Source of the DNA: Pseudomonas fluorescens
GTDB taxonomy: Bacteria > Pseudomonadota > Gammaproteobacteria > Pseudomonadales > Pseudomonadaceae
Length of the DNA: 45,482 nucleotides
Direction: 5' to 3'
Assembly (NCBI RefSeq): GCF_018614775.1
Contig: NZ_JAGGOF010000028.1
Coordinates: forward strand, 41,646 to 87,127
In this document: positions 27,519-34,914 of the stretch, in pieces
Position numbering within the stretch: the first letter of the stretch is position 1
Layout: each line of letters opens with the position of its first letter
The notes under the pieces: generated by a model
What the model saw: only the letters and a program-made list of their open reading frames with translations
Told to the model about the DNA's origin: nothing
The model's database searches: none
Translations under genes and position numbers: made by a program

Positions 27519-28540
27519 GCCGACACCTCGTCGGCGCTCAATACCCGCAGCAGGGCCGGGTCCCAATCGAGGCCCACCGCCGTGCCTTCGTTCAGTGGCG
27601 CGGAGCCGTCGTTGCGGCGTACCACGCAGAGTTCGTCCAGGTGGGTGGAAACGCCGTACAGCCATTGGCTGCCGAGAAAAAAGCGGCTGACGACCGTGCC
27701 TTGCAGCCGGCCTGAACCGGCCGGGCACAGGTCGATTTTTTCCGGGCGCAGGCTCAGCGTCAGGTCACCCTGGCCGTGGCTGCAGGCTTGAACGACGCCC
27801 GCACTGTCACGCTCGCCGGGCAGCAGGTTGGCTTTGCCGACGAAGCCGGAGATGAACTGGGTTCGTGGGTGTTCGTAGAGGGTGTACGGCGCGTCGATCT
27901 GGGTAATGCGCCCGGCTTGCATCACCACCACACGGTCACTGATGGACAGGGCTTCGGACTGGTCGTGGGTGACCATCAGCGTGGTGATCCCGACTTCGCG
28001 CTGGATGCGGCGGATCTCGTATTGCATCTCTTCGCGCAGGTTGGCGTCGAGGTTGGACAGCGGTTCGTCAAGCAGCAGCACCGGCGGCTCGATCACCAGC
28101 GCCCGGGCCAATGCCACGCGCTGGCGCTGGCCGCCGGAAAGCTCCCGGGGGTAGCGTTCGGCGTGTGCGTCCAGGCGCACCAGTTTCAGCACCCGGGCCA
28201 CCCGTTGTTGCAGGTCGGCGTTGGCCACCTTGCGCATGCGCAGGCCGAAGGCGACGTTGTCCTTGACAGTCATGTGGGGAAACAGCGCGTAACTCTGGAA
28301 CACCACGCCCAGGCCACGACTGGCGGGCTTGGCGTGGGTAATGTCGCGGCCGTCCAGCAGGATGCGCCCGCTGCTGACGTCGACGAAGCCGGCGATCATC
28401 TGCAAGGTGGTGGTCTTGCCGCAGCCGGAAGGGCCGAGCAGCGAGACGAATTCGCCTTTCTCCACCGAGAGGTTGGTGGCGACCACGGCGTCGATCGCGC
28501 CGTACCGTTTGCCAAGTTCTTCAAGTCGCACAAAAGCCAT
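27515..28540 (-). CDS. ABC transporter ATP-binding protein, PotA type
   Basis: A 341-residue ATPase of the CUT1/Pot class that energises import. Walker A GPSGCGKT (36-43), Q-loop VVFQSYALFPH, signature LSGGQRQR (134-141), Walker B LLLDEP (155-160), D-loop SNLDA and switch His192 (MVTHDQ) are all present. The C-terminal TOBE domain (about 250-330) fits this class. First gene of a seven-gene operon on this strand, divergent from the IclR-family regulator; the 245-bp intergenic region holds repeated motifs that may be the operator. GGTGGAG lies before the ATG. Confidence 0.95.
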   Translation of the reverse strand: MAFVRLEELGKRYGAIDAVVATNLSVEKGEFVSLLGPSGCGKTTTLQMIAGFVDVSSGRILLDGRDITHAKPASRGLGVVFQSYALFPHMTVKDNVAFGLRMRKVANADLQQRVARVLKLVRLDAHAERYPRELSGGQRQRVALARALVIEPPVLLLDEPLSNLDANLREEMQYEIRRIQREVGITTLMVTHDQSEALSISDRVVVMQAGRITQIDAPYTLYEHPRTQFISGFVGKANLLPGERDSAGVVQACSHGQGDLTLSLRPEKIDLCPAGSGRLQGTVVSRFFLGSQWLYGVSTHLDELCVVRRNDGSAPLNEGTAVGLDWDPALLRVLSADEVSA

Positions 28541-28722
28541 CGCTGCGCTCCACCTGGAATTGTTATGCGTCGCCGCGAGGCGCGCTTTTTTGTATGGGCA
28601 GATACGAAAGGGGGTACTGCGGGTGCGTTGGCGCTCGACCTGGGTCGGCTGCCGCTGTTGTTCGAATCGCCCCTGTATGGACGCAGAGTAGGACGAAGAC
28701 TAGGATGGGCTCAATGATCTAT

Positions 28723-28793
28723 TTCACTGAGAAGATGTTTATTTTCAGTTTTATTCATTGAGTAAATTTTAATTATGGATATTGGATGAATAA
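28723..28793. promoter_or_regulatory. Candidate operator region between the transporter operon and the IclR gene
   Basis: Two direct repeats TTCACTGAG (28723-28731) and TTCATTGAG (28754-28762) lie 31 bp apart, three helical turns. An inverted repeat TTATTCAT (28751-28758) / ATGAATAA (28786-28793) overlaps the second direct repeat and the regulator's start codon. The stretch is strikingly A/T-rich compared with its surroundings. Binding by the adjacent IclR protein is inference. Confidence 0.45.
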
Positions 28794-29622
28794 TCCCACT
28801 GATCGGAATAGCGAAAAGAGCGAAGTCGGCGTCGGTGCGGTTTCGAGGTTGTTTGCCGTCCTGCGCAGCCTGGGGGACACCGCCGGGGGTGGCGAACGGG
28901 TGACGCAGCTGGCCCAGCGCATCGGGTTGTCCCAGCCAACCACGCATCGCCTGCTGCGCAGCCTGATGGACGAGGGCATGGTCGAGCAGGACGCGAGCAC
29001 CAAGCGCTACCGACTGAGCCTGGACTTCTTCGCCCTGGCCGCCCGCGCCGGCAACACCGGCAACCTGCGGGAACTGGTGCGACCGGCCATGCTGCGGTTG
29101 TCAGCTTCTCTGGGCGACTCGCTGTTTCTGCTGGCGCGCAGCGGGTTCGATGCCATCTGTCTGGACCGTAGCGAAGGACCGTTTCCGATTCGCACCTTTA
29201 CCGGTGACATCGGCGGCCGCGTGGCATTGGGCGTGGGCCAGGGCAGCCTGGCGATCCTGGCGTTCCTGCCGGAGGAGGAGCGCGACACGGTGATCCATTA
29301 CAACCTGCCGCGGCTCAAGGATTTTCATTTGTACGACGAAGTCTTCCTGCGCTCGGAAGTGGAAAGCGTGCGTGCGCTCGGTTACGCCGGCCGCAATACC
29401 GGCGTGTTGCAGGGCATGGCCGGGGTCGCGGTGCCGATCCTGGATCGGGACGGTCGGGCCGTGGCCGCCTTGAGCGTGGCAACGGTGAGCGACCGCCTCG
29501 GGCCCGATCGCCTGCCGACGGTGGTGGAAATGCTCAAGCGCGAGGCGGCGCTGATCGGGCCGCGGATCAACCCGTTTGACCCGCTGCTGCGCCGGCCTTC
29601 GCAGGTGTTTGGGCAGGGGTGA
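28786..29622 (+). CDS. IclR-family transcriptional regulator
   Basis: A 278-residue regulator: winged helix-turn-helix near residues 20-80 (VTQLAQRIGLSQPTTHRLLRSL) followed by the IclR effector domain (about 95-265, with GVAVPILDRDGRAVAALSVA). IclR proteins usually bind small organic acids or amino-acid-derived ligands. It is divergent from the Pot-type importer/dehydrogenase operon and is its probable regulator. The ribosome-binding site before the ATG is weak, and the start codon lies within a candidate operator, suggesting autoregulation. Confidence 0.92.
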   Translation: MNNPTDRNSEKSEVGVGAVSRLFAVLRSLGDTAGGGERVTQLAQRIGLSQPTTHRLLRSLMDEGMVEQDASTKRYRLSLDFFALAARAGNTGNLRELVRPAMLRLSASLGDSLFLLARSGFDAICLDRSEGPFPIRTFTGDIGGRVALGVGQGSLAILAFLPEEERDTVIHYNLPRLKDFHLYDEVFLRSEVESVRALGYAGRNTGVLQGMAGVAVPILDRDGRAVAALSVATVSDRLGPDRLPTVVEMLKREAALIGPRINPFDPLLRRPSQVFGQG

Positions 29623-29628
29623 GCAAAA

Positions 29629-29656
29629 TTTCAAGAACACTCTTTCAAGAACACTC
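29629..29656. repeat. Exact 14-bp tandem duplication
   Basis: TTTCAAGAACACTC is repeated twice back to back immediately after the IclR stop codon and just before a REP pair. Probably a slippage duplication. Confidence 0.85.
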
Positions 29657-29661
29657 AGGCC

Positions 29662-29754
29662 CCTGTGGGAGCGAGCCTGCTCGCGATAGCGGTGGTCCAG
29701 TGAGTGATTATTTAACTGATACACCGCAATCGCGAGCAGGCTCGCTCCCACAGG
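29662..29754. repeat. REP inverted pair (REPIN)
   Basis: Complementary 26-base arms starting CCTGTGGGAGCGAGCCTG (29662) and ending with its reverse complement (29754), between the convergent IclR and anti-sigma genes. Confidence 0.95.
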
Positions 29755-29768
29755 TGATGGGGTGGTGA

Positions 29769-30521
29769 TCAGAAATTCAGCGTTTGCTTGAGCCGCTGCG
29801 TCGTCGGCGTACCGCTGGGGATGACCATCGCATAGTTGTATCCCGGCCCGGACCAGTACTCGGCCTGTAACTCGCCATCGCGGCGACTGCCACGGGGCAG
29901 CAGGAAGTTTTTCGGGCCCGGCGGGCGTACGTAGAAACTGATTTTCTCGCCGCTCGGGTCCTGGTAAACCACCATGGCCGCCGCACCTTGCTCAGTGCTG
30001 AGCAAGCGGCCGCTGACCGGTTTGAAGCCCGCGCCGGACAGGTCCGGGAGTCGGTTGGCCTGAGTGAAGTAGCGGTCGAGCCAGTCTTGCATGCTGCGTG
30101 CGTCGCCGGTTTGGAAATCGGCCGGGAGCAGGCCCTGCTGGGCGAACAGCCGGTACGCCTGCAGCGCGTCAGCCATGGGCGCTGCACTGCTGAGCAGGGT
30201 CATTTCCCGCGCGTGCCAACCGCTGAATCCACCGACGCTGACGGCCAGCAGCAACACCGCCGCACTGGCCATGTAGCGCCTGGACCGATGCTTGAGGCGC
30301 TGACGAATCATCGCCGGGTCGAGCGCCGGATTGGCCGGTTGTTGCAACGCGCCACTGAAGGCGCTGCGCAGGTGTTGCGCGTCCTGTTGCCAAGCCCTGA
30401 CCCGAGCGGCGACGTCGGGGTGGTTGGCGAGGTAGGTGTCCACCAGGCGCCGGTCGGCTTCGCTCAGTTGGCGATCGACATAGGCGTGCAGGTCGTTGTC
30501 GCTGGGGGGCATGTTGATCAT
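29769..30521 (-). CDS. Membrane anti-sigma factor
   Basis: A 250-residue protein whose N-terminal helical domain (LHAYVDRQLSEADRRLVDTYL, about 9-30) resembles the anti-sigma domain of FecR/RsiW-type proteins but lacks the zinc-binding Cys of ZAS proteins. One transmembrane helix (about 80-97) leads to a periplasmic domain of about 150 residues. Its ATG overlaps the TGA of the ECF sigma gene (ATGA), so the two are translated together. The start MINMPPSD is chosen for that overlap. It presumably holds the sigma factor at the membrane until an oxidative or envelope signal arrives. Confidence 0.88.
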   Translation of the reverse strand: MINMPPSDNDLHAYVDRQLSEADRRLVDTYLANHPDVAARVRAWQQDAQHLRSAFSGALQQPANPALDPAMIRQRLKHRSRRYMASAAVLLLAVSVGGFSGWHAREMTLLSSAAPMADALQAYRLFAQQGLLPADFQTGDARSMQDWLDRYFTQANRLPDLSGAGFKPVSGRLLSTEQGAAAMVVYQDPSGEKISFYVRPPGPKNFLLPRGSRRDGELQAEYWSGPGYNYAMVIPSGTPTTQRLKQTLNF

Positions 30522-31024
30522 TTGAGTATCCGCAGGGCAGGGCGGGTGATTTCGCCATCGCTGAGTTGGCGCAGGGCCTGGCGCGCGCGTGACAGGCGGG
30601 ACATCACCGTGCCGGTCGGCACGCCGAGGATGTCGGCGACTTGTTGGTAGCTCAAGCCTTCCACCGAGACCCATAACAACAATGCACGTTGTTCCGTCGT
30701 GAGTTGGTCGAAGGCCTGCAGGGACGATAGCGCGATAACACTGCGCTCGGCCGAAGGGTGGCCATCGTCGCGGCCGGTGAAGAATTCCAGCATGCGCGCA
30801 TAGCGCCGGGAACGGCGATGGGCGTCGAGAAACTGCCGGTACAGAATCGAGAACAGCCAGGCCCGCAGATCGCCGTCCGGACGCTTGTCGTTCCATTTCG
30901 ACAACGCCCGTTCCAGGCACGTCTGCACCAGGTCGTCGGCGTTGCTCGGGTTGCGCGTCAGCGACACGGCAAAGCGCCGTAGCCTGGGGATGAGCTCGCG
31001 CAGCTGTTCATCGAGTTCGTTCAT
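30518..31024 (-). CDS. ECF-type RNA polymerase sigma factor
   Basis: A 168-residue group IV sigma factor with region 2 (RLRRFAVSLTRNPSNADDLVQ and DLRAWLFSILYR) and region 4 (LSYQQVADILGVPTGTVMSRLSRAR), the latter being the -35-binding helix-turn-helix. Start at MNELDEQL, where conserved sequence begins; upstream frame is not protein-like. It is co-translated with its anti-sigma factor and faces a divergent catalase-like/cytochrome b561 operon. Two matching promoters in the intergenic region suggest that it drives both itself and that operon. Confidence 0.94.
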   Translation of the reverse strand: MNELDEQLRELIPRLRRFAVSLTRNPSNADDLVQTCLERALSKWNDKRPDGDLRAWLFSILYRQFLDAHRRSRRYARMLEFFTGRDDGHPSAERSVIALSSLQAFDQLTTEQRALLLWVSVEGLSYQQVADILGVPTGTVMSRLSRARQALRQLSDGEITRPALRILK

Positions 31025-31065
31025 GGGCGTGTGGCTTCTAGGGGCAGTCGCTGCACCGGGACTGG

Positions 31066-31093
31066 AAAGACGACCCGCGAACGAGATTATTCC
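31066..31093 (-). promoter_or_regulatory. Candidate ECF promoter of the sigma/anti-sigma operon
   Basis: Read on the minus strand: GGAATAA (31093-31087), a 14-nt spacer, then CGTCTTT (31072-31066). The design is identical to the divergent promoter for the peroxidase gene. It lies 42 bp before the sigma ATG. Autoregulation is inferred. Confidence 0.65.
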
Positions 31094-31121
31094 AGTGCAG
31101 GAAAAATAAATACGAGGCGCG

Positions 31122-31149
31122 GGAATAAACCTGCAAGCCCTTCGTCTGA
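31122..31149 (+). promoter_or_regulatory. Candidate ECF promoter of the peroxidase/cytochrome operon
   Basis: GGAATAA (31122-31128), a 14-nt spacer and CGTCTGA (31143-31149), about 45 bp before the peroxidase ATG. Typical ECF -35/-10 form (GGAA... and CGTC), mirrored on the other strand 28 bp away. Confidence 0.65.
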
Positions 31150-31191
31150 CGGGTCCTTTCCGCAAATGGCCTCGGGCCTTGGAGCTTTGTC

Positions 31192-32274
31192 ATGGTTGAC
31201 CCTTCCTCTTCACCGAGTCGGCCGCCCTTGAGTGCAGCAACCCTGGCCCTGCGCCTGGCCGGCATTGCCGTGGTTGTCGCGGCGCTGGGCGGGGCGTTTG
31301 CCTACGTCAATGGCACCCTTGATCCACAGCGACTGACGCCCAAGGCGCTGGTCAATATCCTGGAGCAGAACAACGGGACCCACCCGGGGTTTCGGCGCAA
31401 TCACTCAAAAGGTGTCTGTGTGGCGGGCTACTTCGAGAGCACTGGCGAGGCCGGCGCCTATTCCACTGCCCAGGTGTTCACGCAAGCACGAACACCGGTG
31501 GTCGGACGCTTTGCCTTGCCCAGCGGCAACCCCTATGCACCGGATGGCAGCGTGCCGATTCGCAGCCTGGCGCTGCGTTTTACCCAGGCCAACGGCCAGC
31601 AATGGCGCACGGGCATGAACAGCATGCCGGTGTTCCCGGTGGGGACGCCCGAGGCTTTCTACCAATTCCAGCAGGCCCAGTCGCCGGATCCTGCCACCGG
31701 AAAACCCAACCCTGCGGCCGTACCGGCGTTCTTTGCCGCTCACCCGGAAGCCATGCCCTTCCTGCAATGGATCAAGACCGCCAAGCCATCGGCCAGTTAT
31801 GCCACCGAGACCTATAACGGCATCAACGCGTTCTATCTGATCAACCCCACCGGACAGCGCCAGGCGGTGCGCTGGGGCGTGGTGCCGATGAGCCAGGACG
31901 CCGCGGACGCGACGCCACCTCAGGGCGCCGATTTCCTTGAGCAGGACCTGGTAAAGCGTCTTGCCGCCGGGCCGTTGCGCTGGCAGTTGAACATCACCTT
32001 GGCCAATCCGGGCGATCCGGTGACTGACGCCAGCAAGCCCTGGCCGGCTGATCGCAAGGTGCTCAATGCCGGCACGCTGGTGCTGGAGCGCACCCAGGCG
32101 CAGGACAACGGTGAGTGCCGCGATATCAATTATGACCCGCTGATCCTGCCCGCCGGCATCGAAGGTTCCGACGATCCGCTGTTGGCGGCGCGTTCCGCCG
32201 CGTATGCCAGCTCGTACCTGCGCCGCACCAGCGAAGTCCATCAGTTGCCCGCCACCCAGGAGTCCCGCCCATGA
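31192..32274 (+). CDS. Catalase-related (SrpA-like) peroxidase with N-terminal membrane anchor
   Basis: A 360-residue haem protein of the catalase superfamily, shorter than true catalases. A transmembrane or uncleaved signal helix (about 15-38) suggests periplasmic, membrane-attached location. The distal His is His71 in RRNHSKG, and the proximal haem ligand is probably Tyr338 in RSAAY, the R-x3-Y motif of catalases. It should act as a peroxidase on hydrogen peroxide or organic peroxides, with electrons perhaps from the coupled cytochrome b561. GGAG precedes the ATG. The stop overlaps the next start (ATGA). Confidence 0.92.
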   Translation: MVDPSSSPSRPPLSAATLALRLAGIAVVVAALGGAFAYVNGTLDPQRLTPKALVNILEQNNGTHPGFRRNHSKGVCVAGYFESTGEAGAYSTAQVFTQARTPVVGRFALPSGNPYAPDGSVPIRSLALRFTQANGQQWRTGMNSMPVFPVGTPEAFYQFQQAQSPDPATGKPNPAAVPAFFAAHPEAMPFLQWIKTAKPSASYATETYNGINAFYLINPTGQRQAVRWGVVPMSQDAADATPPQGADFLEQDLVKRLAAGPLRWQLNITLANPGDPVTDASKPWPADRKVLNAGTLVLERTQAQDNGECRDINYDPLILPAGIEGSDDPLLAARSAAYASSYLRRTSEVHQLPATQESRP

Positions 32275-32819
32275 GCGCCCCCCGTCACTTTGCACCGCTG
32301 GCCCGGCTGCTGCATTGGCTGATGGCATTGATGATCATTGCCATGCTGTTTATTGGCGCGGGCATGGTCGCTTCGGTGTCCGAACGCCATGAATGGTTGC
32401 TCCAACTGCACAAGCCTTTGGGGATCGCGATTTTGCTGCTGGTGATCGCGCGCCTGGTGGTGCGCTTTACCACTCGACAGCCACCGCTGCCGGCCGATCT
32501 GCCAAGCTGGCAGGTGTTGGCGGCAAAGGCTTCGCATGGGTTGTTGTACGCCCTGATGCTGATTCTGCCGCTGTTGGGCTGGGCAATGATTTCAGCGGCG
32601 GGCGATCCGGTGATGCTCGGCCATTCGCTGCGACTGCCCGCGATCCTGCCCGCGATCCTGCCCGCGCACGCGCAGACCTTCGCGATGCTGCGAAAGGCCC
32701 ATGGTTACCTGGCTTATTTGTTGTTCCTGACGGTGCTGGTGCATCTGGCGGCAGCGCTGTTTCACGCCTGGGTGCGTCGGGATGAGGTGATGGACAGTAT
32801 GTTGCGTGGCAAGGGCTGA
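32271..32819 (+). CDS. Cytochrome b561 coupled to the peroxidase
   Basis: A 182-residue four-helix di-haem membrane protein; His residues in LLHWLM, LHKPLG, ASHGLLYAL and KAHGYLA/LVHLAAALFH are the likely haem ligands. Its ATG overlaps the peroxidase TGA, so the two proteins are made together and probably form a quinol-to-peroxide electron path. A 12-bp unit (GCGATCCTGCCC) is repeated in the loop before helix 4, giving the peptide PAILPAILPA, a recent-looking in-frame duplication. Confidence 0.92.
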   Translation: MSAPRHFAPLARLLHWLMALMIIAMLFIGAGMVASVSERHEWLLQLHKPLGIAILLLVIARLVVRFTTRQPPLPADLPSWQVLAAKASHGLLYALMLILPLLGWAMISAAGDPVMLGHSLRLPAILPAILPAHAQTFAMLRKAHGYLAYLLFLTVLVHLAAALFHAWVRRDEVMDSMLRGKG

Positions 32820-32824
32820 TTCGT

Positions 32825-32858
32825 AAAAACGGTGGGGAGAACACATTCCCTCCCACCG
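32825..32858 (-). terminator. Rho-independent terminator of the M14 carboxypeptidase gene
   Basis: On the minus strand CGGTGGGAG pairs with CTCCCCACCG (one bulged base), followed by TTTTT. It also lies just after the cytochrome gene that converges from the other side. Confidence 0.75.
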
Positions 32859-32881
32859 GGTTGCGCGATCTGTACGCTGGG

Positions 32882-34036
32882 TCAGCGCAACTCGTCCACC
32901 AGGTCGCCAAGGGTGCTCAATACGTCCTTGCCCAACTGCATCGAACGCTTACCCGACCAGCCAGTGAGTGGATTCGGGTGATCGTCGTGGTCCTTGAACG
33001 GCATTTCCAGGGTCAGGGACAAACAGTCGTATTTCTGCCCGACTGCGTTGCAGGCCAAGGTCATGTTGGCTTGGCCCGGCTCGTCGCGGGTGTAGCCGTG
33101 AACGGTCTGGAAGTCTTTGGTCTGGTGCTTGAGGTGGCTGCGAAAGCGCTCTTCGAGGTGGGCGATGCGCGGCGTGTAGCCTGGGTTGCCTTCGCAGGCG
33201 GCCGTGAACACGTGGGGAATTTCCTCATCGCCATGCACGTCCAGGAACAGGTCGACGCCGTACTTTTCCATCTGCTGCTGTACGAAAAACACCTCAGGGC
33301 TGATTTCCAAACTGGCGTTCTGCCAGGCACGGTTGAGGTCCTGCCCATTAGCGTTGGTCCGCAAATGCCCGTGGAACGCACCGTCCGGGTTCATGTTGGG
33401 TACCAGGTACAAGTCGGCCTTGTCGAGCAGTCGGTTCAGTTGCGCATCATCATGTTGCTGGAGGCGCTCGATCACGCCCTCCATGAACCACTCGGCCATG
33501 TGCTCGCCGGGATGCTGTTGGGCGATGATCCAGATTTTCCGCCGGCCTTCGCCACCGTTGCCCTTGCGCAGCAGTTGAATGTCACGGCCCTCGACGCTTT
33601 TGCCAACGGCCAGCAGTTCGGTGCCGGCCTTGTGCAGTGCTTGCTCGATCAGCCAATCGTGACGGCCGCGACTGTACGGTTCGAAGTAGGCGAACCAGGC
33701 GTGGGGTTGTTCTGCCTCCAAGTGAAAGCGCAGGGCATCACCTTCATATTGAGTAGGGATACGGAACCAGTTGACGTGATCGTAGGATGCAACGGTCTGG
33801 TAGCCGGTCCATGCCTTGCTATACGACGATTGGCTGGCATTGAGCAGCCGGAAGGAATACTCCTGGCCGACGTGCAGGCCACTGGCCTTGAAGTGGAACC
33901 ACTGGAAATGAGCACTGCGGGTATCGGGCCTGATCTTGAGGAGCGACTGTAGCGGGTTGCTGATGTCGACGACTTCAATGTTGCCGCTGTCAAAGTTGGC
34001 GCTGATTTCAAAAGAAGATTTAGCCACGGTCACCAT
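32882..34036 (-). CDS. M14-family zinc carboxypeptidase (cytosolic carboxypeptidase-like)
   Basis: A 384-residue protein with an N-terminal beta-sandwich domain (about 1-125) typical of Nna1/CCP-type enzymes and a C-terminal M14 peptidase domain. Zinc ligands are His175 and Glu178 (QQHPGEH) and His268 (DVHGDEE); the catalytic base is Glu344 in LTLEMPF; the substrate-binding NPDGAFHGHLRTNANGQDLNR stretch is intact (NMNPDG at about 214-219). No signal peptide, so cytosolic. Eukaryotic relatives trim polyglutamate; bacterial substrates are largely unknown. Start is an ATG with GGGA close upstream; a GTG three codons later (MAKSSFE) is an alternative. Confidence 0.93.
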   Translation of the reverse strand: MVTVAKSSFEISANFDSGNIEVVDISNPLQSLLKIRPDTRSAHFQWFHFKASGLHVGQEYSFRLLNASQSSYSKAWTGYQTVASYDHVNWFRIPTQYEGDALRFHLEAEQPHAWFAYFEPYSRGRHDWLIEQALHKAGTELLAVGKSVEGRDIQLLRKGNGGEGRRKIWIIAQQHPGEHMAEWFMEGVIERLQQHDDAQLNRLLDKADLYLVPNMNPDGAFHGHLRTNANGQDLNRAWQNASLEISPEVFFVQQQMEKYGVDLFLDVHGDEEIPHVFTAACEGNPGYTPRIAHLEERFRSHLKHQTKDFQTVHGYTRDEPGQANMTLACNAVGQKYDCLSLTLEMPFKDHDDHPNPLTGWSGKRSMQLGKDVLSTLGDLVDELR

Positions 34037-34307
34037 TCCCGAAAAGGATGTTCATGGCGGTTACTTTACACGCAAGGAGGGGGAAGTCGGGACGATTTAC
34101 ATCAACGGCGAGGGGGGGCGTCCTCCCTGGACGCTGGGTCAGCTTAGAGCGTCCGTTATTGATTCTCAAGTGCTGCCGTGGAGAGTTTCTGGCCGCGTGG
34201 AACAGGGGGAGGCTTGTAAGTGAATCTTCATTTGATACCATCCCGCCAGCAGATTCAGCGACACCCAAAGACTTCATTGGCCTGAAGCCATGAGCCGAAA
34301 AATCGGC

Positions 34308-34334
34308 AAAAAAAGACCCGGCAAAAGCCGGGTC
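34308..34334 (-). terminator. Terminator of the PrrF-type RNA
   Basis: On the minus strand GACCCGGC-TTTT-GCCGGGTC followed by seven T residues. Confidence 0.9.
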
Positions 34335-34418
34335 AAAAACCGTGATTAGCCTGATGAGGAGATATCCCAGCAGTCCGACCTAAGGGCTTCTGGGCTATCA
34401 CTGATCTCGCGATCAGTT
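34308..34418 (-). ncRNA. prrF: PrrF-type iron-responsive small RNA
   Basis: An approximately 111-nt RNA read on the minus strand. It begins AACTGATCGCGAGATCAGT (a 5' hairpin like that of P. aeruginosa PrrF1), contains the conserved core ATCTCCTCATCAGGCTAATC followed by ACGGTTTTTGACC, and ends in a terminator. The core is the seed by which PrrF pairs with mRNAs for iron-using proteins such as SodB and succinate dehydrogenase, sparing iron and inducing iron-replete metabolism changes. The promoter overlaps a Fur box, so it should be expressed only in low iron. Ends are inferred from promoter and terminator. The 271 bp between it and the M14 gene show no supported gene. Confidence 0.9.
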
Positions 34419-34420
34419 GA

Positions 34421-34452
34421 TGCAATAATAATCATTATCATTTGCAAGTCAA
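34421..34452 (-). promoter_or_regulatory. Sigma-70 promoter and Fur box of the PrrF-type RNA
   Basis: On the minus strand TTGACT (34452-34447), a 16-nt spacer and TATTAT (34430-34425) place the start at about 34418. The stretch 34421-34439 matches the 19-bp Fur consensus GATAATGATAATCATTATC at 15 of 19 positions and covers the -10 and spacer, so Fur-Fe2+ would block RNA polymerase. Confidence 0.88.
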
Positions 34453-34514
34453 ATGGTTTTATTGCATCGATTGGAAATTTTCCCGTTGTCCATTTGCGGC
34501 AACCTTACTGCGCA

Positions 34515-34862
34515 TTACGCCTGACGAGTCGGGTAGCCATCCAGGGATCGGTCAAGCATCACCTTGACCAGGTCAATCATGTGCACCACCGAAAATGCCA
34601 GGTCACGGCTCGAACCGTCCAGCCGATTGGCGGACTCGTGAGCCGTGGCTGCCGCACAGCGCAGCAGATCGCACGCATGGACAAGGGCTTCCTCCGCGCC
34701 GATGTTATGGTTGGCGTCGAAGAACCGGTGCTCTGTCGGCGCTTCTGAAACACCCGGTTTCAAGTAATAGTCGAGCGCCCTTTTAGCGGCTGGGCAATCC
34801 TGAAGTGGGGGGAACGTGCTATCGAACGGGTTGTTGGGCTGATCTTTGTTGAGTGTGTCCAT
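34515..34862 (-). CDS. DUF6124-family protein, function unknown
   Basis: A 115-residue soluble, mostly helical protein. Features such as AAKRALDYYLKP and EEALVHACDLLRCAAATAHESANRLDG...LAFSVVHMIDLVKVMLDRSLD match the small Pseudomonas-restricted DUF6124 family as I remember it. These genes are numerous and often scattered in Pseudomonas genomes; no function is known. GGAG lies about 12 bases before the ATG. It is divergent from the S24-type regulator and lies directly upstream of the PrrF promoter, from which it is separate. Confidence 0.8.
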   Translation of the reverse strand: MDTLNKDQPNNPFDSTFPPLQDCPAAKRALDYYLKPGVSEAPTEHRFFDANHNIGAEEALVHACDLLRCAAATAHESANRLDGSSRDLAFSVVHMIDLVKVMLDRSLDGYPTRQA

Positions 34863-34914
34863 GGTGTCATGTGTCTCCGTGTGGGGGCTGAAATCCTTAA
34901 TTCAGAATAGTACC

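Noticed and set aside
21831..28540. True hydrogen cyanide synthase (hcnABC)
   Set aside because: The subunits are only family-level matches, the gene order is embedded in an ABC importer operon, and the ANR/GacA-type promoter context of hcn is not seen; substrate left open.
34048..34293. Plus-strand frame of 81 codons downstream of the M14 start
   Set aside because: Low-complexity Arg/Gly translation with no family resemblance; despite a purine-rich upstream stretch it runs into the PrrF terminator region.
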